Source: Arsukibacterium sp. UBA3155
GTDB lineage: Bacteria; Pseudomonadota; Gammaproteobacteria; Enterobacterales; Alteromonadaceae
Direction of reading: 5' to 3'
NCBI GenBank assembly: GCA_002364615.1
Contig: DEYP01000029.1
Location: forward strand, 1-64,000
DNA: 64,000 nt
Both the position numbers and the translations under genes were made by a program. The notes under the pieces are model-generated. The model made no database searches and was not told the DNA's origin. It saw only the letters and a program-made list of their open reading frames with translations. Below are positions 19,677 to 31,412 of the stretch, in pieces (within the stretch, counting starts at the first letter, position 1; every line of letters begins with the position of its first letter).

Positions 19677-21905
19677 ATGCGAAACATCCGGCAACTACTC
19701 GTTGCATTAATGATTACATCGCTCGCCGCCTGCGGTGGCGGCGGTACCTTGGACAATAGCGGCGGCGATGGCGGCGGTGGTTCAGGTGGCAATACTCCGG
19801 TATTTACCCTTGCGCTTACCCTGACTAATGCTGCAGGAACTGAGACAAATAATTTATCGCAAGATACGCCACTAGTTGTAACGGCTACTTTAAGTGCAAC
19901 AAATGATGGCAATGTATCAAACCGTCTAATCAGTTTTGACGTGTCTGGTGATGGGCTTGCTTTGCTGGGTAACGATGCGGGCTCAGCATCAACCAACGCA
20001 GCTGGCGTAGCGACAATCCCCCTGAATGTGGGTAATCGCTCTGGCGCAGGCCAGGTGACGGCGACCTTTGGTGAAATATCGGCCAGTGCGGTATTTAATT
20101 CTGCAGGTGACGGCGGTGATGATGTTGATGTAACGATCGGCAGTATTCGTTTAATCGCGGACAAACTTCTGCTTGGTTCGGGCGCGTCAGATAAAGTTGA
20201 GCTGAGTGCGTTGGTTCGTGATACAAACAACGTTACTTTGGCCGGTGTACCAGTGACCTTCTCTGCTGACTCTGGTGAAATTACTATCGTTGATACCGTC
20301 ACCGGTACTAACGGTATTGCCAAAGCAACCCTGACTACCCTGTCCGATAGCAACAATCGTGATATTACGGTTATTGCCAGAGTGCAGCAGCAAACGGCTG
20401 AACTGGTAGTTGACGTGGTTGGAACTAATCTGCAAATTGCTGCTCCTGCCGCGGTTGTGTTAAACGACAGTGCCACAATTGATGTGTTTGTTACTGATTC
20501 AAGTGGTAATGGTATTCAGGGTGTCGTACTTGATGTCAGCTCTGCCTTGGGTAACAGCTTAAGTGAAACCAATCCGGTGACAGTTGGATCGGGCGGCAAA
20601 GCTTCATTTACCTACACCGGCGTTAACAGCGGTGTTGATACCTTAACGGTCACAGCCCTTGGTATTTCCAGCAGTGTTGAGCTTAATGTCAGTCCTGATA
20701 CCTTTGTTTTTGAGCAAATAAACGGTGAAGAAAATGAAGTCGTAGAGATACCGTTAAATACTGCACAGGCGTTGGGTGTACAGTGGCTGATTGATGCGTC
20801 ACCCAATGTGGGTGAGTCGGTAAGTTTTGCTACCTCTCGCGGCTTTATTGCAACAACTGCTGCAGGCTTAGTAGATGAGCACGTTACCGTGTCACAGACT
20901 ACCGATGCTGCTGGTGAAGCAGAAGTGTTTGTACAGTCTGGCTTTGCCGGGTTGGCGACCATTGCTGCTCAGGGTGGTGATGCAGAAAGCAGTGTTAATG
21001 CGCAAAAAATTGTTGAGTTTGTGGCAACGACACCAACCAAGGTAGAAGTGCAGGCTTTTCCGGCTCAGGTTGGCTTGGGCGAAACCAGTGCGGTTCGCGC
21101 TATTGTCCGGGATGCCAACAATAATCCGGTTAAAAACCAGAATGTGGTATTTACTCTGGATAATGCCGCTGGCGGCCAATTGAGTGCGGTACTGGCCCGG
21201 ACTAACTCACAAGGGGTTGCTTCTACTGTATTCACTGCAGATAGCACCACTGGTGGTGGTGTCGCAGGCCTGAACCTTGTGGTTAAAGGTGCGTTAGCAG
21301 CGAACGATTCGATCGTCGGTGAAACCGATATAGCAGTGGGTCGCAGAACATTGTTCTTTCGCTTTGGTACCGGTAACGTAATTACCAAACCGAACGACAG
21401 TACTTATGCAAAAGAGTTTTCAATCATTGTTACTGACAGCTCAGGTAATCCGGTTCCTAATCAACAATTAAACGTTGCAGTTGTTCCGTTATCTTACTCC
21501 AAAGGCGTATGGGTTAAATCACCTACACCACCTGCTGCATTCAGAAACTGGGCGGCTGAAGTATCGATTACCTGTCCGAATGAGGATGTAAATCTGGATG
21601 GTATTCTGGAAGTTTCAGAAGATACCAATGGTGATGGTGAGATTACCCCGGGTAACCGTGCCACAGTGCCTGCAACAGTGACTGCAGATGACAGTGGTAT
21701 TGCGGTATTCAGTATCCAGTATCCGCAAGACGTGGGTGCCTGGATGGACGTGCGGCTGCAAGTATCAGGAACTGCGTCTGGTACGGAAAACGTGGCTTCA
21801 CGTAATTATGGTTTACCGGTAGCGAGTGAAGATGTTACTACTGAGACATCGCCACCACCAAGTAATCCTTTCGGAACGGTTGGTAACTGTACTGTTACTG
21901 ATTAA
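19677..21905 (+). CDS. large lipoprotein with bacterial Ig-like (Big_1 type) domains
   Basis: A 742-aa surface or periplasmic lipoprotein: signal peptide, lipobox LAAC, then a Gly-rich flexible linker. Several Ig-like repeats of invasin type follow, recognised by recurring blocks such as GVPVTFSAD, NGIAKATL, GNGIQGVVLDVS and NNPVKNQNVVFTL. Near the C terminus DVNLDG and DTNGDGEIT look like EF-hand-type calcium loops. GGGAGA precedes the start. Probably an adhesin or surface spacer; no catalytic domain is visible. Confidence 0.8.
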   Translation: MRNIRQLLVALMITSLAACGGGGTLDNSGGDGGGGSGGNTPVFTLALTLTNAAGTETNNLSQDTPLVVTATLSATNDGNVSNRLISFDVSGDGLALLGNDAGSASTNAAGVATIPLNVGNRSGAGQVTATFGEISASAVFNSAGDGGDDVDVTIGSIRLIADKLLLGSGASDKVELSALVRDTNNVTLAGVPVTFSADSGEITIVDTVTGTNGIAKATLTTLSDSNNRDITVIARVQQQTAELVVDVVGTNLQIAAPAAVVLNDSATIDVFVTDSSGNGIQGVVLDVSSALGNSLSETNPVTVGSGGKASFTYTGVNSGVDTLTVTALGISSSVELNVSPDTFVFEQINGEENEVVEIPLNTAQALGVQWLIDASPNVGESVSFATSRGFIATTAAGLVDEHVTVSQTTDAAGEAEVFVQSGFAGLATIAAQGGDAESSVNAQKIVEFVATTPTKVEVQAFPAQVGLGETSAVRAIVRDANNNPVKNQNVVFTLDNAAGGQLSAVLARTNSQGVASTVFTADSTTGGGVAGLNLVVKGALAANDSIVGETDIAVGRRTLFFRFGTGNVITKPNDSTYAKEFSIIVTDSSGNPVPNQQLNVAVVPLSYSKGVWVKSPTPPAAFRNWAAEVSITCPNEDVNLDGILEVSEDTNGDGEITPGNRATVPATVTADDSGIAVFSIQYPQDVGAWMDVRLQVSGTASGTENVASRNYGLPVASEDVTTETSPPPSNPFGTVGNCTVTD

Positions 21906-21928
21906 TCTGGATACGTTATCGTGATGAT

Positions 21929-21977
21929 GCCCGCCATAGTGCGGGCAGAAAAAAACCGCCAGCAGGCGGTTTTTTTA
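21929..21977. terminator. paired hairpins and bidirectional terminator
   Basis: A first hairpin (GCCCGC/GCGGGC, 21929-21946) is followed by AAAACCGCC/GGCGGTTTT around AGCA with seven T. The second is a terminator for the lipoprotein gene and, read backward with its A run, for astB. Confidence 0.88.
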
Positions 21978-21991
21978 TAAGTTGTTTTCAA

Positions 21992-23332
21992 CTACCGTTG
22001 GAACTGATAAACCGAGCCCAGTGCTAATATCTGGGTTAATTCATCCAGTGCTGCCCGGGATTCCGCCAGCAACTGCGGATCGGCTAAATCAGCTTCAGAA
22101 ATCTGATCGCGGTAATGTTTATCCACCCAGCTATTTAATGTGGTAAACAGCGTATCGTTCATCAGTACATTAGGATTCACTGCCTGACGCTCCTGCTCAC
22201 TTAGTGCTACCCGTAATCGTAAACAGGCTGGGCCACCGCCATTGCGCATGCTTTGTTTAACGTCATAGTAATGCACGTGCTTAATCGGCGTGCCGCGGCC
22301 GGTAAGCTCTGCCAGATAGCGGCCTACTGTCGGGCTGTCCTGGCATTCGGTAGGGGCAATAATCGCCATCTCGCCGTTTGCCAGCGTAACAACCTGCGTA
22401 TTAAACAAATAGGTGTTGATGGCTTCTTGTACCGACACATCATTGTCATTAACTTCTATCAGGAACAGCTCACTGTCATTACCAAACTTACGTTTAAGCT
22501 CATCCAGTTTGCTTTGCGTATCGACAAAGGCTTGCTGGTGATAAAACAGCACATTCTGATTACCTACCGCGATAACATCGTTATGGAACACGCCCTGATC
22601 AATCACCTCGGGGTTTTGTTGCATATAGACAACGTGTTCATCACTTAAACCGTGTAAACGGGCTACCGCTTCACATGCTTCGAGCGTGTGTCTGGCAGGA
22701 AAACGTTTAGGTGCTGCTTTGCTTTGATCGAAGGCATAACGACCAAACACAAACATCTCCACACCTTTTTTGCCGTAGTCACTGCATAATCTGGTATGAT
22801 TCGCCGCACCTTCGTCCCCGAAATGATCGTTATCGGGTAAATGCTGGTGATGGGCAAAATGTTTTGAGTCCGAAAACATCGCTTGTAATATTCTGCCAGT
22901 AGTCTGAGGTTCAAGTGAACGGTGGAACTTATTGGTTAAGTTTGCCGGGGTAAAATGCACTTTGTGATCGGCACTATCGGCACTGGGTGAAATTGTCGCG
23001 GCATTAGCGGTCCACATACTGGATGCGGAACACACCGCCCGAAATACCGCAGGGGCTTGCTTTGCTGCCGTCGCAATGACGTCACTGTCTGAACCGGTAA
23101 AACCAAGTCGGCGTAAGGTATAGACATCGGGACGCTCTTGTGGCGCCAGTACACCTTGTACTAAACCTAAGTCATGCAGAGCCTTCATTTTCTGCAAACC
23201 TTGCTTAGCAGCTTGTTTTGGACTCGAAGTGTTGTTAGCGTTAGATAAAGAGGCAACATTGCCGACTGACAAACCGGCATAGTTGTGTGTTGGTCCTACC
23301 AGACCATCGAAATTTGCTTCAAAGTACTTCAT
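21992..23332 (-). CDS. astB: N-succinylarginine dihydrolase
   Basis: Second enzyme of the arginine succinyltransferase pathway: succinylarginine to succinylornithine, CO2 and two ammonia. The 446-aa protein has the expected catalytic Glu174 (FGDEGAANH), His250 ([10 protein letters not shown]) and Cys370 ([10 protein letters not shown]). The ATG at 23332 agrees with the family N terminus ([10 protein letters not shown]), and an AAGGA lies 12 nt upstream. The other ast genes are not in this window, so astB is unlinked or at another locus. Confidence 0.95.
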   Translation of the reverse strand: MKYFEANFDGLVGPTHNYAGLSVGNVASLSNANNTSSPKQAAKQGLQKMKALHDLGLVQGVLAPQERPDVYTLRRLGFTGSDSDVIATAAKQAPAVFRAVCSASSMWTANAATISPSADSADHKVHFTPANLTNKFHRSLEPQTTGRILQAMFSDSKHFAHHQHLPDNDHFGDEGAANHTRLCSDYGKKGVEMFVFGRYAFDQSKAAPKRFPARHTLEACEAVARLHGLSDEHVVYMQQNPEVIDQGVFHNDVIAVGNQNVLFYHQQAFVDTQSKLDELKRKFGNDSELFLIEVNDNDVSVQEAINTYLFNTQVVTLANGEMAIIAPTECQDSPTVGRYLAELTGRGTPIKHVHYYDVKQSMRNGGGPACLRLRVALSEQERQAVNPNVLMNDTLFTTLNSWVDKHYRDQISEADLADPQLLAESRAALDELTQILALGSVYQFQR

Positions 23333-23564
23333 TTTTGCTTTATATCCTTCTGTTGGAAGGGGCACTGTTTTTATTGTTTTTGCGGCCGCTTATGTTTTTT
23401 TTATGCTTCATTTATGAGTTGGCTATCAAATAGCCGCTGGGTCTGTAAAATGACCCGGATTGCATAATAATGAGTTTATTCACTTGTCACAACTGCGGTT
23501 TGCGGATATATGTTAAAAAAGGGCGGCCAAAAGGCAGCTTCAGTTTGGGAATTCAGGTTTTAAG

Positions 23565-26171
23565 ATGGCGAAATCACTGGTAATAGTCGAATCACCGGCA
23601 AAAGCAAAGACAATTAACAAATATTTAGGTAACGACTACGTCGTTAAATCGAGTGTAGGCCATATCCGCGATCTGCCTACCAGCAGTAGCAAAGATAAAA
23701 GCCGGACTACCGATAAAAGCCTGAGTAAAGAACAGAAAGAGTATAAAGCCCTGGTTGACCGGATGGGGATCGATCCGGCACATGGCTGGCAAGCCCGTTA
23801 CGAAATTTTGCCCGGTAAAGAGAAGGTAGTCAAAGAACTGAAAGCCCTGGCAGATAAGGCGGATACGGTATATCTGGCAACGGATTTGGACCGTGAGGGT
23901 GAAGCAATAGCCTGGCATTTACAGGAAATTATTGGTGGCGAACCTGAGAAGTTTAAGCGGGTTGTGTTTAATGAAATTACCAAGTCTGCCATTACCAATG
24001 CCTTTGTTGAACCCGGGCAGGTAAATGTTGATCAGGTAAACGCCCAGCAGGCCCGCCGGTTTTTAGACCGGGTAGTGGGGTTTATGGTGTCGCCACTGCT
24101 ATGGAAAAAAGTTGCACGAGGCTTATCGGCTGGGCGGGTGCAATCCGTTGCTGTACGCTTAGTGGTTGAGCGTGAACGTGAGATCAAGGCATTTGTGCCT
24201 GAAGAATACTGGACCCTTGCCGCCGATACCTTAACTGAAGCCAGTAAACCATTGCTACTGGATGTAGTACGTGAGAATGGCAAGGCGTTTAAGCCTGTCA
24301 ACAAGCAGCAAGCAGATGCTGCAGTTAAACGGTTACAAGACGCGACCTTTGAGATAAAAGAACGTGAAGACAAGCCCAGCAGCAGTAAGCCTCAGGCTCC
24401 CTTTATCACCTCAACCTTACAACAGGCAGCAAGTACCCGTTTAGGTTATGGTGTTAAGAAGACCATGATGCTGGCACAGCGCCTGTATGAAGCTGGCCAT
24501 ATTACCTATATGCGTACTGACTCGACTAATCTTAGTACAGAGGCGGTTGGGGCCTGTCGTGATTACATCACCAAGAAATTTGGTAAAGAGTATCTGACTG
24601 CTGAACCAATAAGTTACGGCAGTAAGGCGAATGCCCAGGAAGCGCATGAAGCGGTTCGCCCTTCAAATGTAACCGTATTAGCCAGTGATTTAGCCGATAT
24701 GGAAGCCGATGCCCGCAAATTGTATGAGTTGATCTGGCGCCAGTTTGTGGCATGTCAAATGCCACCAGCGCAATACGATGTCACCAATATTACGGTCGCC
24801 GCAGCAGATTTTGAATTAAAAGCCAAAGGCAGAGTATTACGCTTCGATGGCTGGACCAGAGTGCAACCTGCAGTGAAACGTAAAGGTGAAGAAGACAGCG
24901 AATTGCCCGATGTTAAACCGGGTCAGCAATTGCAATTACAGCAATTGCAAAGCGCGCAGCACTTTACCAAACCGGCGGCCCGATTCAGCGAGGCCAGTCT
25001 GGTTAAAGAATTAGAAAAGCGCGGTATTGGCCGGCCTTCTACTTATGCTGCAATTATTTCTACCATTCAGGACAGAGGCTATGTCCGGGTGGACAACAAA
25101 CGGTTTTATGCCGAGAAAATGGGTGAAATCGTTACCGATCGGCTGGTAGAAAATTTCGATGATTTAATGAATTACGATTTTACCGCCAACATGGAGTTAA
25201 CCCTGGATGACATCGCCAAAGGACAACGACAGTGGCGAAAAGAACTGGACAATTTTTACACGGGTTTCTCCGGTAAATTAAAAACCGCCGAGCAGGACCC
25301 CGAACAGGGCGGTATGCGTGCCAACCAGTTCGTGCTAACCGACATCGACTGCCCAAGCTGCGGTCGGAAAATGGGGATCCGCACGGCTTCTACCGGTGTA
25401 TTTCTGGGGTGCTCAGGTTATAACCTGCCGCCTAAAGAGCGTTGTACCACGACCATGAACTTGCTGCCGGGTGATGAGGCAGTAAAAGTAACGGATGATG
25501 ATGAGCTTGAAACCGAAGCGTTGCGTCAGAAAAAACGCTGCACAAAGTGTGGCACCGCCATGGACAGCTACCTGATTGACGAACAGCGTAAGTTGCATGT
25601 GTGTGGTAATAATCCCGAGTGTGATGGTTATGAGTTAGAAACCGGGAACTTCAAAATAAAAGGTTATGAAGGCCCGCTGATTGAGTGCGACAAATGCGGC
25701 AGTGATATGCAGCTGAAATCAGGACGATTTGGTAAATATTTTGGCTGTACTAACAGTGAATGTAAAAACACCCGTAAATTGTTGCGAAGTGGTGAAGCGG
25801 CACCCCCTAAAGAAGATCCGGTTCATTTGCCCGAATTAAAATGTGAAAAGTCTGACGCCCATTTTGTGTTACGTGATGGTGCAGCAGGCGTCTTTCTGGC
25901 GGCATCAACCTTTCCTAAATCCCGGGAAACCAGAGCACCACTGGTCAGTGAGCTGAAAACATTTCGGGATCGGATATCTGAAAAATTCTATTATCTGGCA
26001 GATGCGCCGCTCAAAGACAAAGACGGCAACCCCAGTATTGTAAGGTGGAGTCGCAAAACCTTACAACAGTATGTTATGACCGAAAAAGACGGCAAAGCAA
26101 CGGGTTGGGCTGCCTGGTATGAAAAAGGCAAGTGGGTAGTATCAACCAAAGATAAACCTGCAGCCAAGTAA
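23565..26171 (+). CDS. topA: DNA topoisomerase I
   Basis: Relaxes negative supercoils. The 868-aa protein has the Toprim domain (VESPAKA with Glu9, and DLDREGE at 107-113), the active-site Tyr315 in ITYMRTDS, and three C-terminal zinc-ribbon modules ([24 protein letters not shown]). The length is close to that of the E. coli enzyme. It lies in the conserved sohB-topA-cysB order and ends in a strong terminator. The 200 bp upstream contain its promoter region and no clear second gene. Confidence 0.97.
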   Translation: MAKSLVIVESPAKAKTINKYLGNDYVVKSSVGHIRDLPTSSSKDKSRTTDKSLSKEQKEYKALVDRMGIDPAHGWQARYEILPGKEKVVKELKALADKADTVYLATDLDREGEAIAWHLQEIIGGEPEKFKRVVFNEITKSAITNAFVEPGQVNVDQVNAQQARRFLDRVVGFMVSPLLWKKVARGLSAGRVQSVAVRLVVEREREIKAFVPEEYWTLAADTLTEASKPLLLDVVRENGKAFKPVNKQQADAAVKRLQDATFEIKEREDKPSSSKPQAPFITSTLQQAASTRLGYGVKKTMMLAQRLYEAGHITYMRTDSTNLSTEAVGACRDYITKKFGKEYLTAEPISYGSKANAQEAHEAVRPSNVTVLASDLADMEADARKLYELIWRQFVACQMPPAQYDVTNITVAAADFELKAKGRVLRFDGWTRVQPAVKRKGEEDSELPDVKPGQQLQLQQLQSAQHFTKPAARFSEASLVKELEKRGIGRPSTYAAIISTIQDRGYVRVDNKRFYAEKMGEIVTDRLVENFDDLMNYDFTANMELTLDDIAKGQRQWRKELDNFYTGFSGKLKTAEQDPEQGGMRANQFVLTDIDCPSCGRKMGIRTASTGVFLGCSGYNLPPKERCTTTMNLLPGDEAVKVTDDDELETEALRQKKRCTKCGTAMDSYLIDEQRKLHVCGNNPECDGYELETGNFKIKGYEGPLIECDKCGSDMQLKSGRFGKYFGCTNSECKNTRKLLRSGEAAPPKEDPVHLPELKCEKSDAHFVLRDGAAGVFLAASTFPKSRETRAPLVSELKTFRDRISEKFYYLADAPLKDKDGNPSIVRWSRKTLQQYVMTEKDGKATGWAAWYEKGKWVVSTKDKPAAK

Positions 26172-26190
26172 TACGCTGCTGGCATAAAAA

Positions 26191-26217
26191 ATGGCACCGC
26201 AGGGTGCCATTTTTTAT
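26191..26217. terminator. bidirectional terminator after topA
   Basis: ATGGCACC and GGTGCCAT pair around GCAG and are followed by TTTTTTATTTATT, with an A run before the stem. Shared with the convergent gene at 26236. Confidence 0.9.
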
Positions 26218-26235
26218 TTATTCTTTATTTACAGC

Positions 26236-27000
26236 TTACCATTTACGTTTAGGTGCAAATAACTCGTCGATATCTTTGTTCTCTTTTTCTTCTTTCTTTT
26301 CCCGATCTCTGAGATTACCCGCTTTTAATTCGGTCGCAATATCTTCCAGAGTTTGCACTACTTCGGCTTTACGACTGATCACATACTCATCGGGATGCGT
26401 GCTGCCATTTAGCGAGGTAAGCGCTTTTTCAAAATATTGGCGGGATGAGCCAAGCATGTTGTTGCTGCGAGCTTGCTTACCACGTTTAATCTGGCTTTCG
26501 ACATTAATACGTAATTGCAAAATTTCTAAGCGCTTGTCTTCGGCAACCACAGTAGAGGTATCAATGTTGCCTCTGGCATGCTCACTGCGAAGCGTCGTGC
26601 GTAATTTCTTGATGCCCCGAATAAGACCTATCAGCTGTTGATCATTATCCGGTAGGGTTAGGTTGTCAGACGTTACCTGGTCGGCGGCGACGGGTTCTTT
26701 TAATCTGTTTTCGATTTCCTGCAACCGTTGTTTCATTTCCCGGGTGCCTTGCTCCAGTTCTACCATGCCACGCAGGGAGAATGCACTGCGTTTTAGCAAC
26801 ATATTGGCAAGCGCCGGGGTAAACGGCACATTTGCATTGTTGGCTAACATATCGTCGGTATCATCCAGCATATGACGTAACTTGGTATATTCAGCACGTT
26901 TAAGAGCCGCTATCCGGGCTTTGTGTTGTTGTACCACGTTGACGACAACAGCAATAATCACCAAAGCTACAATAAGCGAGATGATAATAGGTAACAGCAT
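26236..27000 (-). CDS. membrane-anchored coiled-coil protein of unknown function
   Basis: 254 aa with one N-terminal transmembrane helix (residues about 3-24) and a long charged, mostly helical cytoplasmic part. A coiled coil is likely around 75-100 (EQGTREMKQRLQEIENRL), and the C terminus is very Lys/Glu-rich. No enzymatic motif is seen. It is 74 bp from the kinase gene upstream on the same strand, so the two could be cotranscribed. Confidence 0.7.
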   Translation of the reverse strand: MLLPIIISLIVALVIIAVVVNVVQQHKARIAALKRAEYTKLRHMLDDTDDMLANNANVPFTPALANMLLKRSAFSLRGMVELEQGTREMKQRLQEIENRLKEPVAADQVTSDNLTLPDNDQQLIGLIRGIKKLRTTLRSEHARGNIDTSTVVAEDKRLEILQLRINVESQIKRGKQARSNNMLGSSRQYFEKALTSLNGSTHPDEYVISRKAEVVQTLEDIATELKAGNLRDREKKEEKENKDIDELFAPKRKW

Positions 27001-27074
27001 GCAGACCTCTGAACGTATACGCGTTTATAAATGATAGTAATCTGATTTGATGATAATGAACAGTTTTCTGCAAA

Positions 27075-27764
27075 TCAGGGCAACGTTAAACTAAAGCTTC
27101 CACCAGATAATTCGCTGTTATTCTGTAATGATACCTGCCCACGCTGGTTTTTATTATGATGCGCTCGGGCAATTAATTTAGCAAAAAAAATACCAAGACC
27201 GGTATGGCCATGTCGTAAATCAAGTTTTTGCATATCAGGGTTAGCGTTATCCAGCATAAAATCAGGAAAGCCGGGCCCGTCATCAACTACCTGAACTTGC
27301 AGCAACCCCTGTATAACCTCAGCGCGTAATACTATGCGTCGATTGCTATAGCGCAGCGCATTAGCGATAGCATCATTAAGTACATTCAACACCAGATCGC
27401 GGTCAAAAAACCAGTTTAAATCGTGCTCAACCTGAATGATAAATTCAATGTCTTGCTGCATAGCAAAATACTGATTTCTTAACAGCAGCTCTTCGAACAG
27501 TTCGCTCAGGTAATGCTGATCAATTTGCACCGGGAGTTGCTGTCGATCCAGCCGATACAGTGACAGCAATTGCAGTAAATTGGAATTAAGCCGGTTTGCT
27601 TCATAATTTAACCTGGCCAGTTCTGCCCGGGCATCATCAGACAATTTTTCACCTTCGGCCTGAATTAGCTCAGCAGACTGTATCACCATACACAATGAAT
27701 TTTTCATATCATGAACACTGCAGGCCAATACGGTGGCAAAGTCAATTTCTAGGTTGCTTGGCAT
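27075..27764 (-). CDS. small soluble sensor histidine kinase
   Basis: A 229-aa kinase consisting only of the dimerisation and ATPase domains. His18 lies in SVHDMKNSL, close to the N terminus. The N box is NVLNDAIANALRYS, G1 is DDGPGFPDF and G2 is GHTGLGIFFAKLIA. It has no sensor or membrane part and no response regulator beside it, so it probably takes its input from a partner protein. It is divergent from cysB. Confidence 0.82.
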   Translation of the reverse strand: MPSNLEIDFATVLACSVHDMKNSLCMVIQSAELIQAEGEKLSDDARAELARLNYEANRLNSNLLQLLSLYRLDRQQLPVQIDQHYLSELFEELLLRNQYFAMQQDIEFIIQVEHDLNWFFDRDLVLNVLNDAIANALRYSNRRIVLRAEVIQGLLQVQVVDDGPGFPDFMLDNANPDMQKLDLRHGHTGLGIFFAKLIARAHHNKNQRGQVSLQNNSELSGGSFSLTLP

Positions 27765-27849
27765 AATGACTCCGGGGTTTGACGATAACGCCTGTCAGTA
27801 AATTGTTAATTTTTTTTGCTACTAAAAGTTATAGCATTTCCATTTATAA

Positions 27850-28896
<1,047 letters not shown>

Positions 28897-28918
28897 ATGG
28901 GTTGCGGAATGAAAGCTA

Positions 28919-29773
28919 ATGCCGCCAGTTGAATTAATTTTATTACTGCTAAGCCCGGTGTTTTTAATCTGCGTGCTGCTGGAGTGGCGTTTCGCTGTGC
29001 TGCGCCAGAATAACTGGTATCAATGGCGTGATACGCTGGCAAATGCCATGCTGGCACTGCTGCATCAGGGCGCAGATATGTTGGCATTGTTACTACTTAT
29101 GCCCTTTTTTTACTGGTTACATCAGTTTCGTCTGTTCACTATTGAGCTCACAGCGCTAAACCTGCTGCTGGCGTTTATTCTTCAAGACTTTCTGTATTAT
29201 TGGTTTCATCGTGGCTCGCACCATATTCGCTGGTTATGGGCATCGCATGTGGCGCATCACAGCTCTCGTTTAATGAATTTCAGTACCGCGTTTCGCCAAA
29301 GTCTTACTTATCCGATATCGGGTATGTGGGTATTCTGGCTGCCGATGATCCTAATCGGCTATGAGCCACTGCTGGTATTTGCCGTGGTGGCGTTGAATTT
29401 AGCGTTTCAGTTTTTTGTACATACTCAGGCTATTGGTAAACTTGGGCCGTTGGAGTACCTTTTTAATACACCGTCGCACCACCGTGTACATCATGCCTGT
29501 AATCCACGGTATATCGACCGCAATTTTGCGGGAGTACTGATTATCTGGGACAAGCTATTTGGTACCTTTGTTGCTGAGCATGCGAACGAGCCTTGCCGTT
29601 ACGGTATCACAGACGATTTTAATTCTACCAACCCACTAACCATTACCTTTTATGAATGGCGGCGGATGTGGCAGGAGCTGCGTAGTAAAGATCGGTCGCA
29701 GAGCGCCTGGCAGGTATTGCTGAAAATGCCGGCTAAGTTGCAAACTAGCCCCACTGAAAAAACTTCCGAATAA
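28919..29773 (+). CDS. membrane fatty acid hydroxylase / sterol desaturase-family protein
   Basis: A 284-aa integral membrane di-iron enzyme. The histidine clusters are visible: HRGSHH, SHVAHHSS and HRVHHACN, separated by hydrophobic segments as in the FA_hydroxylase superfamily. Such bacterial members hydroxylate or desaturate lipids, sometimes carotenoids or ether lipids; the substrate here is unknown. It starts 22 bp after cysB, with GGAATG as a possible ribosome site. Confidence 0.85.
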   Translation: MPPVELILLLLSPVFLICVLLEWRFAVLRQNNWYQWRDTLANAMLALLHQGADMLALLLLMPFFYWLHQFRLFTIELTALNLLLAFILQDFLYYWFHRGSHHIRWLWASHVAHHSSRLMNFSTAFRQSLTYPISGMWVFWLPMILIGYEPLLVFAVVALNLAFQFFVHTQAIGKLGPLEYLFNTPSHHRVHHACNPRYIDRNFAGVLIIWDKLFGTFVAEHANEPCRYGITDDFNSTNPLTITFYEWRRMWQELRSKDRSQSAWQVLLKMPAKLQTSPTEKTSE

Positions 29774-29846
29774 CTTACGGTACCAGCGGGCAAAAATATC
29801 AGGTTGCACTAAGCTTGAATAAAGTCATAACACCCTGAGGTGATTT

Positions 29847-30671
29847 ATGAAGTCGATTAAGCTTCTGTTGTCCCTGATGATGCTGTTAACCCTTATGTCC
29901 TGCAAACCGGTATCCGAACCTGAGTTAGCTGTGCCTGCTGAACCGATGGCACAACGCATGTCGGCCGTACCACCACAATGCGCGTTAACCATGGGGTTCG
30001 ATGCCTGGGAGCCCTACCAATATATGACCGTAGGTAACACCGTTACTGGCCTGGATGTGGAGCTGGTCAGGGCAATTGCCGCTGAAATGCAGTGTGAACT
30101 AAATATTGTGCAGGGCAGCTGGGTTGAATTGCTGGGTTTACTTAAAGAGGGCGAGATAGATTTTGTGCTGGGGGCGTCAATTACCGAAGATCGGCAAGAC
30201 TTCGCCTATTTCTCTGAACCGTACCGGCAAGAGCAATTTTCGTTATATGTGCGTGCTGACGATGTTGGCTTAGACGTGGCGAGCATTCAGGCGTTTATCA
30301 ACGCCGGGCACAAGCTTGGTATTGTTAACGAGTACTACTACGGTGATGAAATTGCTGAATTGTATGCTTCTGCGAAGTTCAGACCGCAGTTTGTTGGTGC
30401 TATTATCAGTGAGATGAACATGGCCCGGCTGCTGGATGAAGAAATTGATGGCTTTCTGGAAGACAGTTTTGTTGCTGCCTCAATATTACGGCGCAAAGGG
30501 TTAGACGAGCTGATTAAACCGCATCATATTACGCTGGGAAACAATGATGTCTATGTGATGTTCAGCAAAGCTTCTGTTGAAGAGGAGTTGGTAGCAGAGT
30601 TTAATCGCGGCCTGGCGGCGATTAAACAAAACGGCTTATATCAGCAAATTGTTTTGCGCTACCAGGATTAG
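29847..30671 (+). CDS. lipoprotein solute-binding protein (PBP2 fold)
   Basis: 274 aa with a lipoprotein signal (Cys19 in LMSCK). The mature part follows the family 3 amino-acid-binding pattern: GFDAWEPYQYM, GLDVELVRAIAAEM, LGASITEDRQDFAYFSEPY, and a final block GLAAIKQNGLYQQIVLRY. There are no ABC permease or ATPase genes nearby, so it may serve an unlinked transporter or act as a sensor. Ligand unknown. Confidence 0.83.
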   Translation: MKSIKLLLSLMMLLTLMSCKPVSEPELAVPAEPMAQRMSAVPPQCALTMGFDAWEPYQYMTVGNTVTGLDVELVRAIAAEMQCELNIVQGSWVELLGLLKEGEIDFVLGASITEDRQDFAYFSEPYRQEQFSLYVRADDVGLDVASIQAFINAGHKLGIVNEYYYGDEIAELYASAKFRPQFVGAIISEMNMARLLDEEIDGFLEDSFVAASILRRKGLDELIKPHHITLGNNDVYVMFSKASVEEELVAEFNRGLAAIKQNGLYQQIVLRYQD

Positions 30672-30683
30672 TGGTTTCATGTC

Positions 30684-30718
30684 GGCGCAGCCAGGTTAAG
30701 TTGGCGCAGCCAGGTTAA
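30684..30718. repeat. 19-bp tandem duplication over the mutH stop codon
   Basis: GGCGCAGCCAGGTTAA occurs at 30684-30699 and again at 30703-30718, a 19-bp period. The mutH stop codon lies in the first copy. Removing one copy would still give the same last residues followed by TGA, so the change is neutral for the protein. Confidence 0.85.
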
Positions 30719-31412
30719 AGTGGCGACATAAAATTGCCGTGGTAAAACTGGCTTTCAGATAAAAGCCGCGTGGCAGCGTCTGAATAGGTTCACCACTGGC
30801 GCCGATCGCCGCAGTTAATGCATTACTGTCGGCTGCTTTTGGTCTCAATTGCAATACTTTGCCATGGGCGCCACGGATCTTATCAATACCGCCCAGGGTA
30901 ATGAGTTCCATCAATTCTTCCCAGTCCTGTTGCAGCGCCTGCTGTTCAGCGGCGGAGGGTTGCCACAAAAATGCTGATCCGATAATGCGTTCTGGCAGCG
31001 GTATTTGTCGTTCGGCCAAAATGGGTACCCAGAGTACATGTTGTAATTTCTGGCAAATCCATGATTGCTGCCAGCTTTGGCTGGTAATGCCGGTCAGGGG
31101 CGCCACACAAACATAAGTACTTTCCAGTGGTTTACCACTTTGATCAATGGGCAGGGTTTTTAATTCAATCCCCAGCGCCGGGAAATCGGGCAGTGCTTTG
31201 GAACCCGCTTCGGCCCCTAACGCTAATTCAATTAGCTGACCAACCCAGCCTTTATCCCGTCTTAAATCTGCAGGTATCGTAACCTTAAGCTGCGCAGCCA
31301 GCTGACCAAGCGTCAGGCCCGCAATGTTCTGGCTGCGCAGTAATAATTGTTCAGCGGTTTTTAGCGGAGAATGTTTCAAAAGTTCGTTGCCGTAAGATGC
31401 GGTTGCAGTCAC
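30696..31412 (-). CDS. mutH: DNA mismatch repair endonuclease MutH
   Basis: Nicks the unmethylated strand at hemimethylated GATC next to a mismatch after activation by MutL. The 238-aa protein has the catalytic set Asp76, Glu83 and Lys85 in [12 protein letters not shown] and the KGWVGQLIE region of the family. It starts at GTG 31412 with AGGG 6 nt upstream. Its presence implies Dam methylation in the host. The 3' end carries a tandem duplication. Confidence 0.95.
   Translation of the reverse strand: MTATASYGNELLKHSPLKTAEQLLLRSQNIAGLTLGQLAAQLKVTIPADLRRDKGWVGQLIELALGAEAGSKALPDFPALGIELKTLPIDQSGKPLESTYVCVAPLTGITSQSWQQSWICQKLQHVLWVPILAERQIPLPERIIGSAFLWQPSAAEQQALQQDWEELMELITLGGIDKIRGAHGKVLQLRPKAADSNALTAAIGASGEPIQTLPRGFYLKASFTTAILCRHFNLAAPT

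Noticed and set aside
19634-20476. A 280-codon open frame on the minus strand opposite the Ig-like lipoprotein gene
   Set aside because: It is a low-complexity mirror of a repetitive coding sequence, has no ribosome site or domain, and the plus-strand gene has a clear signal peptide and lipobox.
23470-23583. Short frame with a CHNC motif just before topA ([17 protein letters not shown]...)
   Set aside because: It overlaps the topA start, has no ribosome site and no recognised homologue; it may be chance or a decayed zinc-finger gene.
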